DNA from: Bacteroidia bacterium | GTDB lineage: Bacteria; Bacteroidota; Bacteroidia; SpSt-205 | Direction: 5' to 3' | DNA: 14,979 nt | Assembly: GCA_025060275.1 (NCBI GenBank) | Contig: JANXCJ010000036.1 | Location: forward strand, 1 to 14,979 | Shown: positions 1 to 7,232 of the stretch, piece after piece | How positions within the stretch are numbered: position 1 is the stretch's first letter | Layout of the letters: the number at the start of each line of letters is the position of its first letter | Notes under the pieces: model-generated | Told to the model about the DNA's origin: nothing | Database searches by the model: none | Seen by the model: the letters and a program-made list of their open reading frames with translations, nothing else | Position numbers and translations under genes: made by a program

Positions 1-1
1 A

Positions 2-847
2 GAACTTGCAGAAGTAGCCGACAAGCTAGCGGAGACGGTAGAAACACTTAAGGATTCTTATAGAGCTGCGGAACGGCTTCAAGCCTCATTTCTGCCTCCT
101 TTAGAGAAAATAGTTACGGGGGCAGCTCTTTACTACAGACCTCTTCAAGAAGTCGGAGGAGACTTCTATACTTTTACTCTTAATACTTTCTCTAAGCGCG
201 CTTTATTTGCTGTGGGAGACTGCACGGGGCATGGTATCCCTGGCGCCATCTTAAGTGGGATTCTAGTTAGCAATCTTGTAACAATTTTCTCAAGTAATCC
301 TGGCTTCCGCCCTCACACTATCCTTTCTAAAATTCTCTTTACGCTGAGGGACATTTTCTCCTCAGAAAACGGCACGAGATCCTTCGCAGGAGGAGAGGCG
401 ATTGTAGGGATTGCAGATTTTGAAGCGAATAAAGTATTTATTGCTTGTGCAAAGCGTCCTATATGGGTGTATTCCCCCGTAGAAGGCCTGAAAGAGTTTG
501 ACGGAGGAAAAGAGAGCATAAATGCACGCACTCCTCTTGACTACAACTTTCCACACTATGAGTTAGACTTGACAGAAGATTACACCCTTTATCTTTTCAC
601 CGATGGGATTACGGATGTGCTAAGCCCTGCAGGCAAACGAATAGGTAGAAAAGCTTTCCATGATTTTCTTATCTCTCACGATATAGTTCAGCTTCCCCCT
701 GAAGAACAGAAGCAAAAGATAATTGATTGGTTAGAAAAATGGCGGGGGACTGCCCCCTTAAACGATGACATGACACTCATGATACTGCCCTTCAAAGTCC
801 TCCGACTTTATGGGGAGCGGACTTTTAGTAAGCTTTACCCCTCCTAA
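2..847 (+). CDS. SpoIIE/PP2C-type serine phosphatase, 5'-truncated
   Basis: Partial gene: the reading frame is open from base 2, so the true start lies left of the window. A GTG at 212 is not the start, because conserved family residues precede it. The visible 281 residues begin with a helical, charge-rich linker (about 1-28) leading into the 'SFLPP' segment typical just before SpoIIE domains. The phosphatase domain follows. All four metal-binding acidic motifs of the PPM/SpoIIE fold are intact: VGGDFY (Asp54), GDCTGHG (Asp73), FTDGITD (Asp201) and NDDMT (Asp255/256). Such proteins dephosphorylate phospho-serine or phospho-threonine proteins, often anti-sigma-factor antagonists, under control of an N-terminal sensor. 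That sensor is outside the window, so the signal cannot be stated. No anti-sigma or STAS partner is visible downstream. The family call is firm; the target is unknown. Confidence 0.93.
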   Translation, partial: ELAEVADKLAETVETLKDSYRAAERLQASFLPPLEKIVTGAALYYRPLQEVGGDFYTFTLNTFSKRALFAVGDCTGHGIPGAILSGILVSNLVTIFSSNPGFRPHTILSKILFTLRDIFSSENGTRSFAGGEAIVGIADFEANKVFIACAKRPIWVYSPVEGLKEFDGGKESINARTPLDYNFPHYELDLTEDYTLYLFTDGITDVLSPAGKRIGRKAFHDFLISHDIVQLPPEEQKQKIIDWLEKWRGTAPLNDDMTLMILPFKVLRLYGERTFSKLYPS

Positions 848-904
848 TCTGCTATCAATTCACATTTCCTCGGAGGTAGAGAAAACTTAAAACATAATCC
901 ATCC

Positions 905-912
905 TACCTTTG
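905..912 (+). promoter_or_regulatory. Bacteroidota -7 element (TACCTTTG)
   Basis: Perfect match to TAnnTTTG, ending 4 nt before the GTG start of the hydrolase gene at 917. No convincing -33 TTTG is seen at the expected distance. Placement implies a leader of essentially zero length for the hydrolase-lgt transcript. Confidence 0.6.
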
Positions 913-916
913 CGGG

Positions 917-1753
917 GTGGAGTTTTATGCTCACACAGTTATCGGTTATCAGGGTGAAAAGCTTTACACAGCTTGGTATCCCCCTAAAAGCCATTCTAAA
1001 GGCGGCATAGTATGGGTACATGGTTATGCTGAGCATAGCGGGCGCTACATGGAGGTGGTAGCATATCTAATAGACAAGGGCTGGGGTAGTTTGATATGGG
1101 ACCTAAGAGGACATGGACGCTCCACAGGTAAAAGGGGGTTTGTCACAGATATAGAGGAGTATCTTTACGACCTCACGGCAGTGTGGACCTACTGGCGTGA
1201 AAAGATAGCTAAGCCAGTAGTGCTTTTTGGACACTCTTTGGGAGGGCTTATTGTACTACGCTACAGGCAAAAGTACCAAGAGATATGGGAGCCCTTAGCT
1301 ACCCTTGTGAGCGCTCCCCTTATCCAGCTGAAGCTAAAGATACCTCCATGGAAACAAGTATTGGGAAATCTTGCGGGTCGCTTCTTTCCCACGCTCACCC
1401 TACCCTCTGGGCTAAATCCTACCCAACTTACCCATGATCCCACAGAAGCTAAGGCTTATGCAACAGACCCATTAGTTTTTAGCACTGCTACGGCAGGCTG
1501 GTTTGCGGCTGTACAACGCGCTCAGAGAGAATTATGGCATGAGGTTCCCCGCTTCTCAAATGGCCGATACCTCTTTATCCTCCCAGAGGAAGACCCCATA
1601 TGCGATAGCCAAGCTGCCCGTCAACTCTATCATCATCTCGGTACTTCCCAGAAAAGACTCATTTGTTATCCTGAGAGTTATCATGAGCCTCTTCATGAGA
1701 CTTTTCGTGAGAAAGTTTTCCAAGACATAGCAGATTATTTAGCGACTTTATGA
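917..1753 (+). CDS. alpha/beta hydrolase, monoacylglycerol lipase/lysophospholipase type
   Basis: A 278-residue cytoplasmic hydrolase of the Hydrolase_4 (serine aminopeptidase S33-like) family, which includes monoacylglycerol lipases and lysophospholipases. Visible marks are the oxyanion-hole motif HGYAEHSGRY (residues 35-44), DLRGHGRS (62-69), the nucleophile elbow GHSLGG with Ser107, the acid Asp226 in EEDPICD, and His256 in YHEPLHE. The catalytic triad is therefore complete and the length is normal. No signal peptide is seen. The start is GTG at 917; no in-frame ATG occurs until beyond the HGY motif, so this start is effectively forced. The stop overlaps the lgt start by 4 bp (ATGA), indicating co-transcription and probable translational coupling. 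The exact substrate (monoglyceride, lysophospholipid or another ester) cannot be read from sequence. Confidence 0.88.
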   Translation: MEFYAHTVIGYQGEKLYTAWYPPKSHSKGGIVWVHGYAEHSGRYMEVVAYLIDKGWGSLIWDLRGHGRSTGKRGFVTDIEEYLYDLTAVWTYWREKIAKPVVLFGHSLGGLIVLRYRQKYQEIWEPLATLVSAPLIQLKLKIPPWKQVLGNLAGRFFPTLTLPSGLNPTQLTHDPTEAKAYATDPLVFSTATAGWFAAVQRAQRELWHEVPRFSNGRYLFILPEEDPICDSQAARQLYHHLGTSQKRLICYPESYHEPLHETFREKVFQDIADYLATL

Positions 1754-2532
1754 ACTGGCTATATATTCGTTGGAATGTATCTCCAGAAATCTTGGAATTA
1801 GGTCCTCTTCATATAAGATGGTATGGACTATTGTTTGCTTCTGGGTTTCTGGTGGGCTTCTATATTATGCGATGGATATATAAAAAGGAAAAAAAGGCAG
1901 AACAAAGTTTAGATGCTCTTCTGTGGTATCTACTGGTCGGTACGATTGTGGGGGCTCGTTTAGGGCACTGCCTGTTTTATGAGCCTGCTTACTATTTAGC
2001 GAATCCTATAGAAATTTTGAAGATATGGGAGGGAGGGCTAGCCAGTCACGGTGGCACAATAGGAGTTTTCCTCGCTCTATATCTATATGCCAAGAACCAC
2101 CCTGACCAACCCTTTGTATGGCTTACGGATAGACTCACCTTACCTACAGCCCTGACAGCTGCCCTTATCCGTATAGGCAATCTTTTCAATTCAGAAATAT
2201 ATGGAAAGATAACAGCTGTACCCTGGGCCTTTATATTTGAACGAGTGGACCCTCATCCACGCCACCCCACCCAACTATATGAAGCGATAGTATATGCAGT
2301 TTTATTTATACAGCTTTTGTATCTTTATCGCAAAGGCTGGTACGCTACCCAAGCCCATGGACGCCCATTAGGACTTTTCTTGACTTGGGTATTTGGCTGG
2401 CGCTGGGTGATTGAATGGTGGAAAGAACCCCAAGAAGCTTTCTCCCTTCCGCTTCCCCTCAATATGGGACAATTACTTAGCCTACCCTTCATCGTAGTAG
2501 GCCTCTACTTGCTATTTGCAAAAAACAAATAA
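1750..2532 (+). CDS. lgt: Prolipoprotein diacylglyceryl transferase
   Basis: Inner-membrane enzyme that transfers diacylglycerol from phosphatidylglycerol to the lipobox cysteine of prelipoproteins, the first step of lipoprotein maturation. The 260-residue protein is hydrophobic with about seven membrane segments. It shows the family signatures IRWYGL (22-27), GARLGH (68-73), EGGLASHGGTIG (94-105, with conserved His100), RIGNLFNSEIYG (141-152, with essential Arg141), HPTQLYEA (172-179) and the late Arg218 in WRWVIEWWKEP. Length is typical. The ATG overlaps the hydrolase stop by 4 bp, so the two genes form one operon. The pairing with a lipid-ester hydrolase is suggestive of phospholipid turnover but proves nothing. 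The 3' end contains the TTTG that may serve as the -33 box of the next gene's promoter. Confidence 0.97.
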   Translation: MNWLYIRWNVSPEILELGPLHIRWYGLLFASGFLVGFYIMRWIYKKEKKAEQSLDALLWYLLVGTIVGARLGHCLFYEPAYYLANPIEILKIWEGGLASHGGTIGVFLALYLYAKNHPDQPFVWLTDRLTLPTALTAALIRIGNLFNSEIYGKITAVPWAFIFERVDPHPRHPTQLYEAIVYAVLFIQLLYLYRKGWYATQAHGRPLGLFLTWVFGWRWVIEWWKEPQEAFSLPLPLNMGQLLSLPFIVVGLYLLFAKNK

Positions 2533-2543
2533 ATCTATATTTG
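2515..2543 (+). promoter_or_regulatory. Bacteroidota promoter (TTTG, 17 nt, TATATTTG)
   Basis: TTTG at 2515-2518 lies within the end of lgt, and TATATTTG at 2536-2543 matches the -7 consensus exactly. The 17-nt spacing falls within the range reported for this phylum. The element ends 6 nt before the ATG at 2550. It is the most complete promoter in the window and gives the 2550 / DUF58 / ispE group a transcript of its own. Confidence 0.7.
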
Positions 2544-2549
2544 GTATAA

Positions 2550-3188
2550 ATGCGATGGATAAGTGTTCTGTCATTTTTACTATTAGAGGGGCAGTCGGTT
2601 CTACGCATAGGCGGGGATTTCCTACCACAAAAAGGGCTTCAGCGAGTAGATACCACATTCCGGCTTGTGAAAGCCCCTCTATACCTATGGGCAGAGGTGC
2701 GAGTCCTAAGGCCGTTAGAGTGGGATACCTTATGGGTAGTAATTCGGGATGCTACCAGTCTAAGTGGAGTGTATCCCCTATTCCGTTCACCAAATGACAA
2801 GCTCCTCTACAGAGGAAAGATAATCTTCAAGCAAGCGGGGATTTATGTACTGAGCGTAATTCCCCCTCGTCAACCTCGCCTTATTCTAACACGCCCTTCA
2901 AGACTCTACATTACTAGCCCACAATATCCTACAATAGCTGCTTTGAAGCAGCGTACTAGTAATATCACCTCAGCCACCACTGAAAACACCATCTTAGCAA
3001 CGGAAATGGCTATGTTAGACACCATAGAAGTAGCTCCAGAGCCCCTCTTGACACCAGAAGGAGGTACTATGACAATAGAAGAGTCCCTCCTAATAGAAGA
3101 CCCTGACTCGCTTTTAGAGATACCCGAAGAGATTCTCCCAGAAGAAGACATAGAAATGGAGGACTTTGAATTGGAAGAGGACTTATGA
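2550..3188 (+). CDS. Secreted protein of unknown function, beta-rich domain plus acidic tail (paralogue A)
   Basis: I do not recognise a named family. The 212-residue product starts with a short signal-like segment (residues 1-14, MRW then hydrophobic) with likely cleavage before Gln15. A beta-rich domain of about 110 residues follows (about 15-128). The last 77 residues (136-212) contain no Lys or Arg; the final 53 carry about 21 Asp/Glu. The domain resembles that of the protein at 10900-11511. Shared features are a mature start QSV, 'DT' followed by a hydrophobic strand, G(K/R) then AG(I/L)Y(V/L)L, 'PPR' or 'HPR', and a closing 'SP.Y.T'. The gene overlaps the DUF58 start by 4 bp and has its own strong promoter. 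A periplasmic or surface role, possibly binding cations or partner proteins through the tail, is only inference. Start choice: ATG 6 nt after the -7 element. Confidence 0.8.
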   Translation: MRWISVLSFLLLEGQSVLRIGGDFLPQKGLQRVDTTFRLVKAPLYLWAEVRVLRPLEWDTLWVVIRDATSLSGVYPLFRSPNDKLLYRGKIIFKQAGIYVLSVIPPRQPRLILTRPSRLYITSPQYPTIAALKQRTSNITSATTENTILATEMAMLDTIEVAPEPLLTPEGGTMTIEESLLIEDPDSLLEIPEEILPEEDIEMEDFELEEDL

Positions 3189-4090
3189 TTCCCCCCCAAG
3201 AAGCTGCTAAGTTAGCTAACTTAGAACTTATTGCAAGAGAAATAGTAGAAGGCTTTTTAGTGGGATTACATCGTAGCCCCTATCAGGGATTCTCTGTAGA
3301 GTTCTCTGACTACCGCCCTTATCAGCCCGGAGAAGGATTAGCGAAAGTAGATTGGCGGGTATATGCACGCACAGAGCGATTATATGTGCGCCGTTATGAG
3401 GAAGAAACAAATCTGCAGGCATATCTCTTATTAGATACGAGTGGTTCTATGCGTTATCCGACTCATATGCCCTATACAAAGCTGGACTATGCGCTCTTTT
3501 TAGGGGCTGCATTAGCCTACTTGCTTATACGACAGAGAGATGCCGTGGGTATCTATCTTTTTGACGAAGATATTCATCTGAGCTTCCCTGCGCATACACG
3601 GCGCTCGTGGCTAAGGCGTCTCTTCCTTGCCATGGAACCTTTTCGGAGAGCCCCCGCTACCCCTCGTCTTACTTTCCTCCCTTCTACTCTCCATTCTGTT
3701 GCGGAGAAACTTAAGAGGCGTAGCTTAGTACTCTTGCTGAGCGATGGTTTCGTACCCCCCTCAGAACAATCTGCTTTTCAGCGCGCATTAGCTCGCCTTC
3801 GCCATGCAGGGCATGAAGTAATCTTCTTCCGCATATGGGAAGAAAGCACAGAAAGGAGGTTTGAGCTCCCCTTAGAGCCTCTGCGCCTAATAGACATAGA
3901 AACTAGTAGGCATGTTCGTATTCATCCTTTAGAGATACAGGCACTCTATCAGCAGTATTTCAATAACTGGGAAACAGCTCTTAGGCGCTTCTGTCAGCAA
4001 AACCGAATAGATTGGGTGGAGGTGGATATAAATCAGAGCTTTTTTGATCCCCTGAGAAAGTATTTACTCAAAAGACAGAGACTCCCATGA
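3185..4090 (+). CDS. DUF58 protein with von Willebrand A-like fold
   Basis: A 301-residue DUF58 protein. The conserved N-terminal block is complete: GFSVEFSDYRPYQPGE (35-50), DWRVYART (56-63), RLYVRRYEEETN (65-76). Directly after it comes a vWA-like strand with the MIDAS motif DTSGSM (84-89); a later LLSDGF could supply a further acidic residue. No membrane segment is evident, so it is probably cytoplasmic. In Bacteroidota these proteins usually sit beside a MoxR-family AAA+ ATPase and Bat genes and are thought to help maturation of envelope proteins. Neither is present here. Instead the gene is sandwiched with 4-bp overlaps between the secreted acidic-tail protein at 2550 and ispE. The family is certain; the molecular role is not established. 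Confidence 0.92.
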   Translation: MIPPQEAAKLANLELIAREIVEGFLVGLHRSPYQGFSVEFSDYRPYQPGEGLAKVDWRVYARTERLYVRRYEEETNLQAYLLLDTSGSMRYPTHMPYTKLDYALFLGAALAYLLIRQRDAVGIYLFDEDIHLSFPAHTRRSWLRRLFLAMEPFRRAPATPRLTFLPSTLHSVAEKLKRRSLVLLLSDGFVPPSEQSAFQRALARLRHAGHEVIFFRIWEESTERRFELPLEPLRLIDIETSRHVRIHPLEIQALYQQYFNNWETALRRFCQQNRIDWVEVDINQSFFDPLRKYLLKRQRLP

Positions 4091-4869
4091 AGAGACTTTA
4101 TGCAATTAGCCCAGCTAAGCTAAATATAGGATTACACATCATAGGAAGATGGCCTGAGGGGTATCATGTGTTAGAAACCCTTTTATATCCCTATCCAGCG
4201 TTATATGATGATTTAGAGATAAATGTTCTCCCAGGACGAGATAGGATAGAACTGCACCTCACGGGATTAGAGCTCCCCGAAGGAGAAGAGAATTACTTAG
4301 AGACTACTTATAAACTTTTACGAGAGACCCTTAAGGTACCTTTACCTGCCCTGCGGGTCAGACTTCACAAACGCATACCCGTCAGTGGGGGGTTAGGAGG
4401 AGGCTCTAGCAACAGTGGTACCCTTCTAAGGCTCATGGCCCAGCTATTAGACCCCCCTCCCCCCCTCTCTCTCCTTCATGAAGTAGGAGCACGTGTGGGT
4501 AGTGATGTGCCATTTTTTTTATATGACTCTCCTATGTTAGCAAAGGGAGTAGGCACTGAACTTACTCCCTACCCCCTTTCTTTGGAGAATTATGAGATTT
4601 TCTTAATGACGCCGCCTGTCCCCTGCTCCACTAAGCATGTTTACAGAGGACTAAAGCCTTCTCACTGGAGTAGAAAAAGTATTGAGCCTATCCTAAAAGC
4701 AGGCATTCACACCTGGCCAAGCAAACTTCATAACGATTTAGAGAATGTTTCCTTTCAGATTTACCCTACGCTGCTTCTCTATAAGAAAGCCCTCTATGAG
4801 GCGGGCGCCATATATGCAAGCATGAATGGAAGCGGGAGTAGCTTGTATGGGATTTTCCGTAAGAAATAG
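4087..4869 (+). CDS. ispE: 4-diphosphocytidyl-2-C-methyl-D-erythritol kinase
   Basis: GHMP kinase of the MEP isoprenoid pathway; it phosphorylates the 2-hydroxyl of CDP-methylerythritol using ATP, in the cytoplasm. The 260-residue protein shows PAKLNIGL with catalytic Lys11, the ATP-binding loop IPVSGGLGGGSSNSG (97-111), GSDVPFFL with catalytic Asp140, and the C-terminal GHMP motif MNGSGSSLYGIF (246-257). The family's GLGGGSSNA is GLGGGSSNS here, a mild change. Length is slightly shorter than the E. coli enzyme. The start ATG overlaps the DUF58 stop by 4 bp. Residues around 122-130 are encoded by an unbroken 26-nt pyrimidine tract rich in C runs (4452-4477). Presence of ispE implies the MEP route rather than mevalonate. 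Confidence 0.97.
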   Translation: MKRLYAISPAKLNIGLHIIGRWPEGYHVLETLLYPYPALYDDLEINVLPGRDRIELHLTGLELPEGEENYLETTYKLLRETLKVPLPALRVRLHKRIPVSGGLGGGSSNSGTLLRLMAQLLDPPPPLSLLHEVGARVGSDVPFFLYDSPMLAKGVGTELTPYPLSLENYEIFLMTPPVPCSTKHVYRGLKPSHWSRKSIEPILKAGIHTWPSKLHNDLENVSFQIYPTLLLYKKALYEAGAIYASMNGSGSSLYGIFRKK

Positions 4870-4881
4870 GAATAAAGATTA

Positions 4882-4889
4882 TACCTTTG
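4882..4889 (+). promoter_or_regulatory. Bacteroidota -7 element (TACCTTTG)
   Basis: Exact TAnnTTTG match, 7 nt before the ATG of the outer-membrane barrel gene at 4897 and just after the ispE stop. The same 8-mer, followed by C, occurs before the hydrolase gene at 917. Confidence 0.6.
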
Positions 4890-4896
4890 CAGCGCT

Positions 4897-5721
4897 ATGA
4901 GCAGACACATGGGATGGATAGCTGCCCTTCTCGTTTTTGCGAGGATATGGGCACAAGAAGGCACACTGAAAGTAGGTGCCGTTTTACATCCGCAGAACAC
5001 CTGGTTATTCAATCAAGACGACTCCGATGCGGGACCAATTTTAGATTATGAAGTTACGTGGGGATTCGCAGGGGGCTTGACAGTCAGCTACAATTTTACG
5101 GATTACTTAGGTGCAGGATTAGATATCCTCTACTCAAGTCAGGGACAGAAGTATAAAGGAACAGAGAATAATACGCAACTGACCGCTCAAACACGTCTAA
5201 ATTATCTCAAGCTACCCATTCTTTTTAGGTTCAATTCTGACCCTAACTCACCTGTGCAATTTAACTTCTTCATAGGCCCTCAATTAAACTTCCTGCTGAG
5301 TTATACAGATAAGGCTGAATGGAAGTCAGGTGTAAGCACAATAGCTGGTGAAGCAAAAGGCAAGGAATTTGAATATACAATCCAGTTAGGAGGAGTAACC
5401 ACAAGCGAAAAGGGGAAGTTAACGGATCTAGCTTATAGCTCTTTCCTATTTGGAGCCGCTGTAGGTTTAGGGGTAGGCTTCAAGCTCACAGATGAAGTCT
5501 CTCTAACCCTACATTTCCGAGGTGATTATGCCTTCGGTGATGCAGAAAATAAAGACTGCAAGATAGATCACAGTAGCCACGGAGGAGGCACAGAAAATTT
5601 TTGGGAAACAAAGCCTAAGTATGGTGGAAGCGTGATCCCAGCCGGCTATAAGCGCCCCCTTACAACTGCAGTAACAGGCGGCTTCATGCTGGGAGTTACA
5701 TATAACCTCCCGCTGCAATAA
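4897..5721 (+). CDS. PorT-like outer-membrane beta-barrel protein
   Basis: A 274-residue exported protein. The signal peptide is clear (residues 1-19, basic start, hydrophobic core, A-R-I-W-A), with predicted cleavage before Gln20. The mature protein alternates hydrophobic and polar residues in strands rich in Gly, Tyr and Phe. It includes the segment NYLKLPILFRF, which resembles the 'YLEIPLLLKF' strand of PorT/OMP_b-brl_2 barrels. Phe and Tyr are enriched near strand ends and the C terminus ends with hydrophobic YNLPLQ. A Met at codon 5 (4909) is an alternative start and would still leave a signal peptide. Members of this fold are widespread in Bacteroidota and mostly uncharacterised; PorT itself is linked to type IX secretion, but this sequence does not prove that role. 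The gene has its own -7 element and is followed by a terminator, so it is probably monocistronic. Confidence 0.85.
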   Translation: MSRHMGWIAALLVFARIWAQEGTLKVGAVLHPQNTWLFNQDDSDAGPILDYEVTWGFAGGLTVSYNFTDYLGAGLDILYSSQGQKYKGTENNTQLTAQTRLNYLKLPILFRFNSDPNSPVQFNFFIGPQLNFLLSYTDKAEWKSGVSTIAGEAKGKEFEYTIQLGGVTTSEKGKLTDLAYSSFLFGAAVGLGVGFKLTDEVSLTLHFRGDYAFGDAENKDCKIDHSSHGGGTENFWETKPKYGGSVIPAGYKRPLTTAVTGGFMLGVTYNLPLQ

Positions 5722-5765
5722 AAAGAGACTTCCTCTCCCTTTCTTAGGTTTTTTTCGGAAAAAGC

Positions 5766-5801
5766 AGGGCGAGGCCTCTTTGGGTCTCGCCTCCATTTTT
5801 T
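5766..5801 (+). terminator. Rho-independent terminator
   Basis: GGCGAG (5768-5773) pairs with CTCGCC (5786-5791), extended by an outer G-U pair and an inner CC/GG, with a short loop. The stem is followed within a few bases by T6 (5796-5801). It lies 46 bp past the stop of the outer-membrane barrel gene and separates it from the rluB-type gene. Confidence 0.72.
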
Positions 5802-5845
5802 CAGGATACTTCCTTACAAGAGAAGCAAGATATAAGGGCATATTT

Positions 5846-5853
5846 TTACTTTG
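5846..5853 (+). promoter_or_regulatory. Variant -7 element (TTACTTTG)
   Basis: Differs from TAnnTTTG at one position (TTACTTTG), 8 nt before the ATG at 5862. The same TTTACTTTGC string occurs in the promoter of the M23 gene on the opposite strand. Confidence 0.45.
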
Positions 5854-5861
5854 CAATAAGG

Positions 5862-6725
5862 ATGCCTAATCCAGCTCGCAAGCCTCTACCTCCGGGTGCC
5901 CAGACCCCCCAGAATATCTCCCCCCAGCAGGAACACAAAACTTGGCCCAAGCCTTCCTCTACATTACCTGAGAAAATTCGCCTAGTAAGATATGTAGCCC
6001 TTTCAGGTGTAGCCTCCAGGCGAGGAGCAGTGAAGCTTATCAAGAATGGATTAGTAACGGTGAATGGTATAGTCGTGCGAGAACCTTGGCTATATGTAGA
6101 TACAGAAAAAGATATAGTTACTTTCAAAGATAAGCGAATATATCCCGAAAAGCCCGTTTATATTTTGCTCAACAAACCTAAAAATACAATATGTACTCTA
6201 AAGGACCCAGAAGGAAGAAGGACAGTATTAGAACTCCTACAGGGGGCTCCACCTGTGCGTCTTTATCCTATTGGACGTTTAGATAGAAATACAACCGGTA
6301 TTCTCCTACTGACCAACGATGGAGAGTTAGCTCATAAGCTTCTCCACCCCCGTACAAAAGTCCCACGCACTTATCGTCTGAGTACTGTGAAACCTATGAA
6401 CACAGAAGTGGTTGATAAACTCCTAAGAGGCATTCCTCTCGCAGACGGCGTGGCTCAAGCAGATGAAGCTTACTTAGAAGACTCTTATACGCTTGTGCTG
6501 ACTATCCATTTAGGTCGCAAGCATATCGTACGGCGCATGATGGAACACTTAGGCTATCGCATAAAAAGCCTGGATAGAATCGCCTTCGGACCTATTACTC
6601 GGAAAGGCGTACCGAGGGGAAAGTGGCGCTTCTTGACTCCTCAAGAAATCGGCTGGCTAAAAATGCTTACCAGCTCAAAAAAATCACATAAAAATGCCGA
6701 TACGGATCAAGGATACACGAGATGA
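5862..6725 (+). CDS. RluB/RsuA-family pseudouridine synthase
   Basis: Isomerises a specific uridine in rRNA to pseudouridine; the RluB subgroup modifies 23S rRNA near the peptidyl-transferase centre. The 287-residue protein has a Pro/Gln-rich extension (1-36), an S4 RNA-binding domain (about 37-95, with RYVALSGVASRRGA), and the catalytic domain beginning KPVYILLNKPK. The catalytic motif GRLDRNTTGILLLTNDG carries Asp141. Downstream blocks LLHPRTKVPRTYRL and GRKHIVRRMMEHLGYRI match the family, though KHI replaces the usual NRQ. Presence of an S4 domain and overall size favour RluB over RluE. The exact target uridine is inferred, so no symbol is given. The last 32 bp overlap queF. Confidence 0.92.
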   Translation: MPNPARKPLPPGAQTPQNISPQQEHKTWPKPSSTLPEKIRLVRYVALSGVASRRGAVKLIKNGLVTVNGIVVREPWLYVDTEKDIVTFKDKRIYPEKPVYILLNKPKNTICTLKDPEGRRTVLELLQGAPPVRLYPIGRLDRNTTGILLLTNDGELAHKLLHPRTKVPRTYRLSTVKPMNTEVVDKLLRGIPLADGVAQADEAYLEDSYTLVLTIHLGRKHIVRRMMEHLGYRIKSLDRIAFGPITRKGVPRGKWRFLTPQEIGWLKMLTSSKKSHKNADTDQGYTR

Positions 6726-7125
6726 GGTAAGAAAACCGGAACGACGTGCTATATTAGAGACGTTCTATTTTATCACGCAGCAGCCCCAGGTCATTCATCT
6801 CCATACAGAAGAGTTCAGTGCGGTGTGCCCCGGCACGGGCTTACCTGACATAGGTAAGCTGGATATTTGGTATATTCCTTCAGACCGATGCATAGAGCTC
6901 AAGTCTCTTAAACTTTACTTATTTAGTTATAGAAATGAGGAGATTTTCCAAGAGCCTGTAGCAGATTTGATATTTGAAGATTTATGGGCTGTTCTCAATC
7001 CACGATATCTCCGCCTCTCTCTTCAGTACAATGTAAGGGGGGGCATCCTCACGACGGTTCACCTGGCTAAGGGCAACTTAGACACCTTTCCACAAGAGAT
7101 ACGCCAGCTTTTAGACAAACCTTGA
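6694..7125 (+). CDS. queF: NADPH-dependent 7-cyano-7-deazaguanine reductase (type I)
   Basis: Reduces the nitrile of preQ0 to the amine preQ1 in queuosine biosynthesis. The 143-residue length matches the short, single-domain (Bacillus-type) QueF. Key residues are visible: the nucleophile Cys45 in FSAVCPGTGLPD, the acid Asp52, and the QueF signature ELKSLKLYLFSYRNE (68-82). DPRY is replaced by NPRY, and VRGG follows. The ATG at 6694 is the only plausible start. The reading frame therefore overlaps the pseudouridine synthase by 32 bp, implying one transcript. Pairing two RNA-modification genes makes functional sense. The neighbouring tRNA-Cys (anticodon GCA) is not a queuosine substrate, so its proximity is coincidental. 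Confidence 0.96.
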   Translation: MPIRIKDTRDEVRKPERRAILETFYFITQQPQVIHLHTEEFSAVCPGTGLPDIGKLDIWYIPSDRCIELKSLKLYLFSYRNEEIFQEPVADLIFEDLWAVLNPRYLRLSLQYNVRGGILTTVHLAKGNLDTFPQEIRQLLDKP

Positions 7126-7145
7126 CCTAAAAGGCTTAGCTTGCG

Positions 7146-7216
7146 AGGCGACGGGGAGATTCGAACTCCCGTAGAGGGTTTTGCAGACCCGTGCCTAACC
7201 GCTCGGCCACGTCGCC
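7146..7216 (-). tRNA. tRNA-Cys (anticodon GCA)
   Basis: 71-nt cloverleaf read on the minus strand. The 7-bp acceptor GGCGACG pairs perfectly with CGTCGCC. The D arm contains GCGGTTAGGC. The anticodon stem GGGTC/AACCC region encloses loop CTGCAAA with anticodon GCA. The T arm GGGAG-TTCGAAT-CTCCC is perfect. Discriminator base is U73 (base 7146), the cysteine identity base. No CCA is encoded; TCG follows instead, so CCA must be added after transcription. The gene lies between the convergent ends of queF and the M23 peptidase gene. Confidence 0.97.
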
Positions 7217-7224
7217 AACTTCTG

Positions 7225-7232
7225 CAAATATA
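7225..7232 (-). promoter_or_regulatory. Bacteroidota -7 element (TATATTTG) for tRNA-Cys
   Basis: Exact consensus on the minus strand, immediately after the stop of the M23 gene and 8 nt before the mature tRNA 5' end. Because transcription must begin before that end, this site sets an upper limit of 8 nt between the element and the start point. Confidence 0.7.

Noticed and set aside
794..826. AAAGTCC/GGACTTT inverted repeat followed by TTTT near the end of the phosphatase gene
   Set aside because: It lies inside the coding region about 20 bp before the stop, has an 18-nt loop and only a short T run. It may be a weak terminator but could equally be coincidence.
2516..2797. 93-codon plus-strand frame overlapping lgt and the 2550 gene
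   Set aside because: Out of frame with the gene that has the signal peptide, promoter spacing and paralogue. Composition is not protein-like.
2906..3199. 97-codon serine-rich open frame on the minus strand
   Set aside because: It is the antisense shadow of the acidic tail: GAA/GAG and GAC/GAT codons read backwards as Ser/Phe/Ile codons. No promoter or homology.
5509..6127. Two minus-strand frames (115 and 93 codons) across the 5722-5861 gap
   Set aside because: They run over the terminator, the promoter and the conserved outer-membrane and pseudouridine synthase genes. No supporting features.
7126..7145. Possible hairpin downstream of tRNA-Cys towards queF
   Set aside because: Only CTAA/TTAG can pair, too weak, and no T run follows.
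7146..7216. tRNA-Cys beside queF as a functional link to queuosine
   Set aside because: Queuosine is placed in tRNAs with GUN anticodons (Tyr, His, Asn, Asp); this tRNA has GCA.
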